From: Spirochaetota bacterium | GTDB taxonomy: Bacteria > Spirochaetota > UBA4802 > JAFGJZ01 | Length of the DNA: 51,836 nt | Direction of reading: 5' to 3' | NCBI GenBank assembly: GCA_016928815.1 | Contig: JAFGJZ010000012.1 | Location: 1-51,836, forward strand | In this document: one piece after another, positions 51,694-51,836 of the stretch | Layout: every line of letters begins with the position of its first letter | Position numbering within the stretch: position 1 is the stretch's first letter | Notes under the pieces: generated by a model | Databases searched by the model: none | The model's input: the letters and a program-made list of their open reading frames with translations, nothing else | Told to the model about the DNA's origin: nothing | Program-made: the position numbers and the translations under genes

Positions 51694-51721
51694 AAATCGG
51701 TTTTAAAATATAGAAAATTTA
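51694..51721 (-). promoter_or_regulatory. Possible sigma-28 promoter of flaA
   Basis: On the minus strand TAAA, 15 bases, then AACCGATTT. The flagellar sigma consensus is TAAA-N15-GCCGATAA, so the -35 is exact and CCGAT of the -10 matches. The spacing is right. It ends about 57 bases before the flaA ATG. Confidence 0.4.
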
Positions 51722-51836
51722 ATTAAAACTTAAATTAATTTTTTTTTAATTTAATTAATTTATAAAATCATATCAAAAATACTTCAAATGTCAAGAAATT
51801 AATAACAGAAAAAAAACCATGACACTGTTTATTTAA

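Overview
The window comes from a low-GC spirochaete that is anaerobic and able to fix nitrogen. The spirochaete call rests on two adjacent genes for the flagellar sheath protein FlaA at the right end. It also rests on a GreA with a roughly 700-residue extension of the kind known from spirochaetes, and on a mix of Firmicutes-like and spirochaete-like housekeeping gene order. The genus cannot be named from sequence reading alone. No rRNA, tRNA, CRISPR array, prophage or intact insertion sequence was seen.

Layout. 0.3-3.1 kb: a serine-hydrolase lipoprotein, a beta-phosphoglucomutase, a cold-shock protein and a previously uncalled 47-residue HTH-like protein. 3.2-8.3 kb: a housekeeping run of bactofilin, DUF327/YaaR, DNA polymerase III delta', RicT/YaaT, MetRS and a YfcE-type phosphoesterase. 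8.4-12.3 kb: an orphan small gene facing a minus-strand run (gltX, an exported protein, dus) and a YgiT-like zinc protein. 12.4-18.5 kb: a NatA/NatB-type ABC exporter, two tandem 21-residue hydrophobic peptides with their own promoter and terminator, a large ABC exporter, a YwaF-like membrane protein and an MBL-fold lipoprotein. 18.7-31.0 kb: a nine-gene chemosensory operon that ends in two class III nucleotide cyclases and a second receptor. 31.1-34.5 kb: an orphan PTS IIC, oligoendopeptidase F and a DUF2892 protein. 34.7-45.4 kb: nifV, then nifH-nifI1-nifI2-nifD-nifK-nifE-nifN-nifB and a [2Fe-2S] ferredoxin. nifV and nifH each carry a clear sigma-54 promoter. 45.5-51.8 kb: a GNAT acetyltransferase, pssA, greA and two flaA genes.

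The most remarkable system is the chemosensory-cyclase operon. Its two adjacent cyclases share the architecture receiver-like / GAF-like / cyclase and have lost complementary catalytic residues. The first keeps both metal-binding aspartates but has lost the transition-state Asn and Arg. The second has the Asn and Arg but has His in place of the first metal Asp. Together they can form one complete active site, as mammalian adenylyl cyclase C1 and C2 do. The CheA-like protein of the operon has Lys where the phospho-accepting His should be, and the CheB receiver has lost its phospho-Asp. The operon therefore looks like a receptor array that drives a heterodimeric cyclase through an unconventional route rather than a flagellar-motor phosphorelay.

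The nitrogenase region is a compact anaerobic-type Mo-nitrogenase set. NifI1 and NifI2 predict post-translational ammonium switch-off, NifB carries a fused NifX-like cofactor-binding domain, and homocitrate comes from the neighbouring NifV. NifA, NifU and NifS are not in the window.
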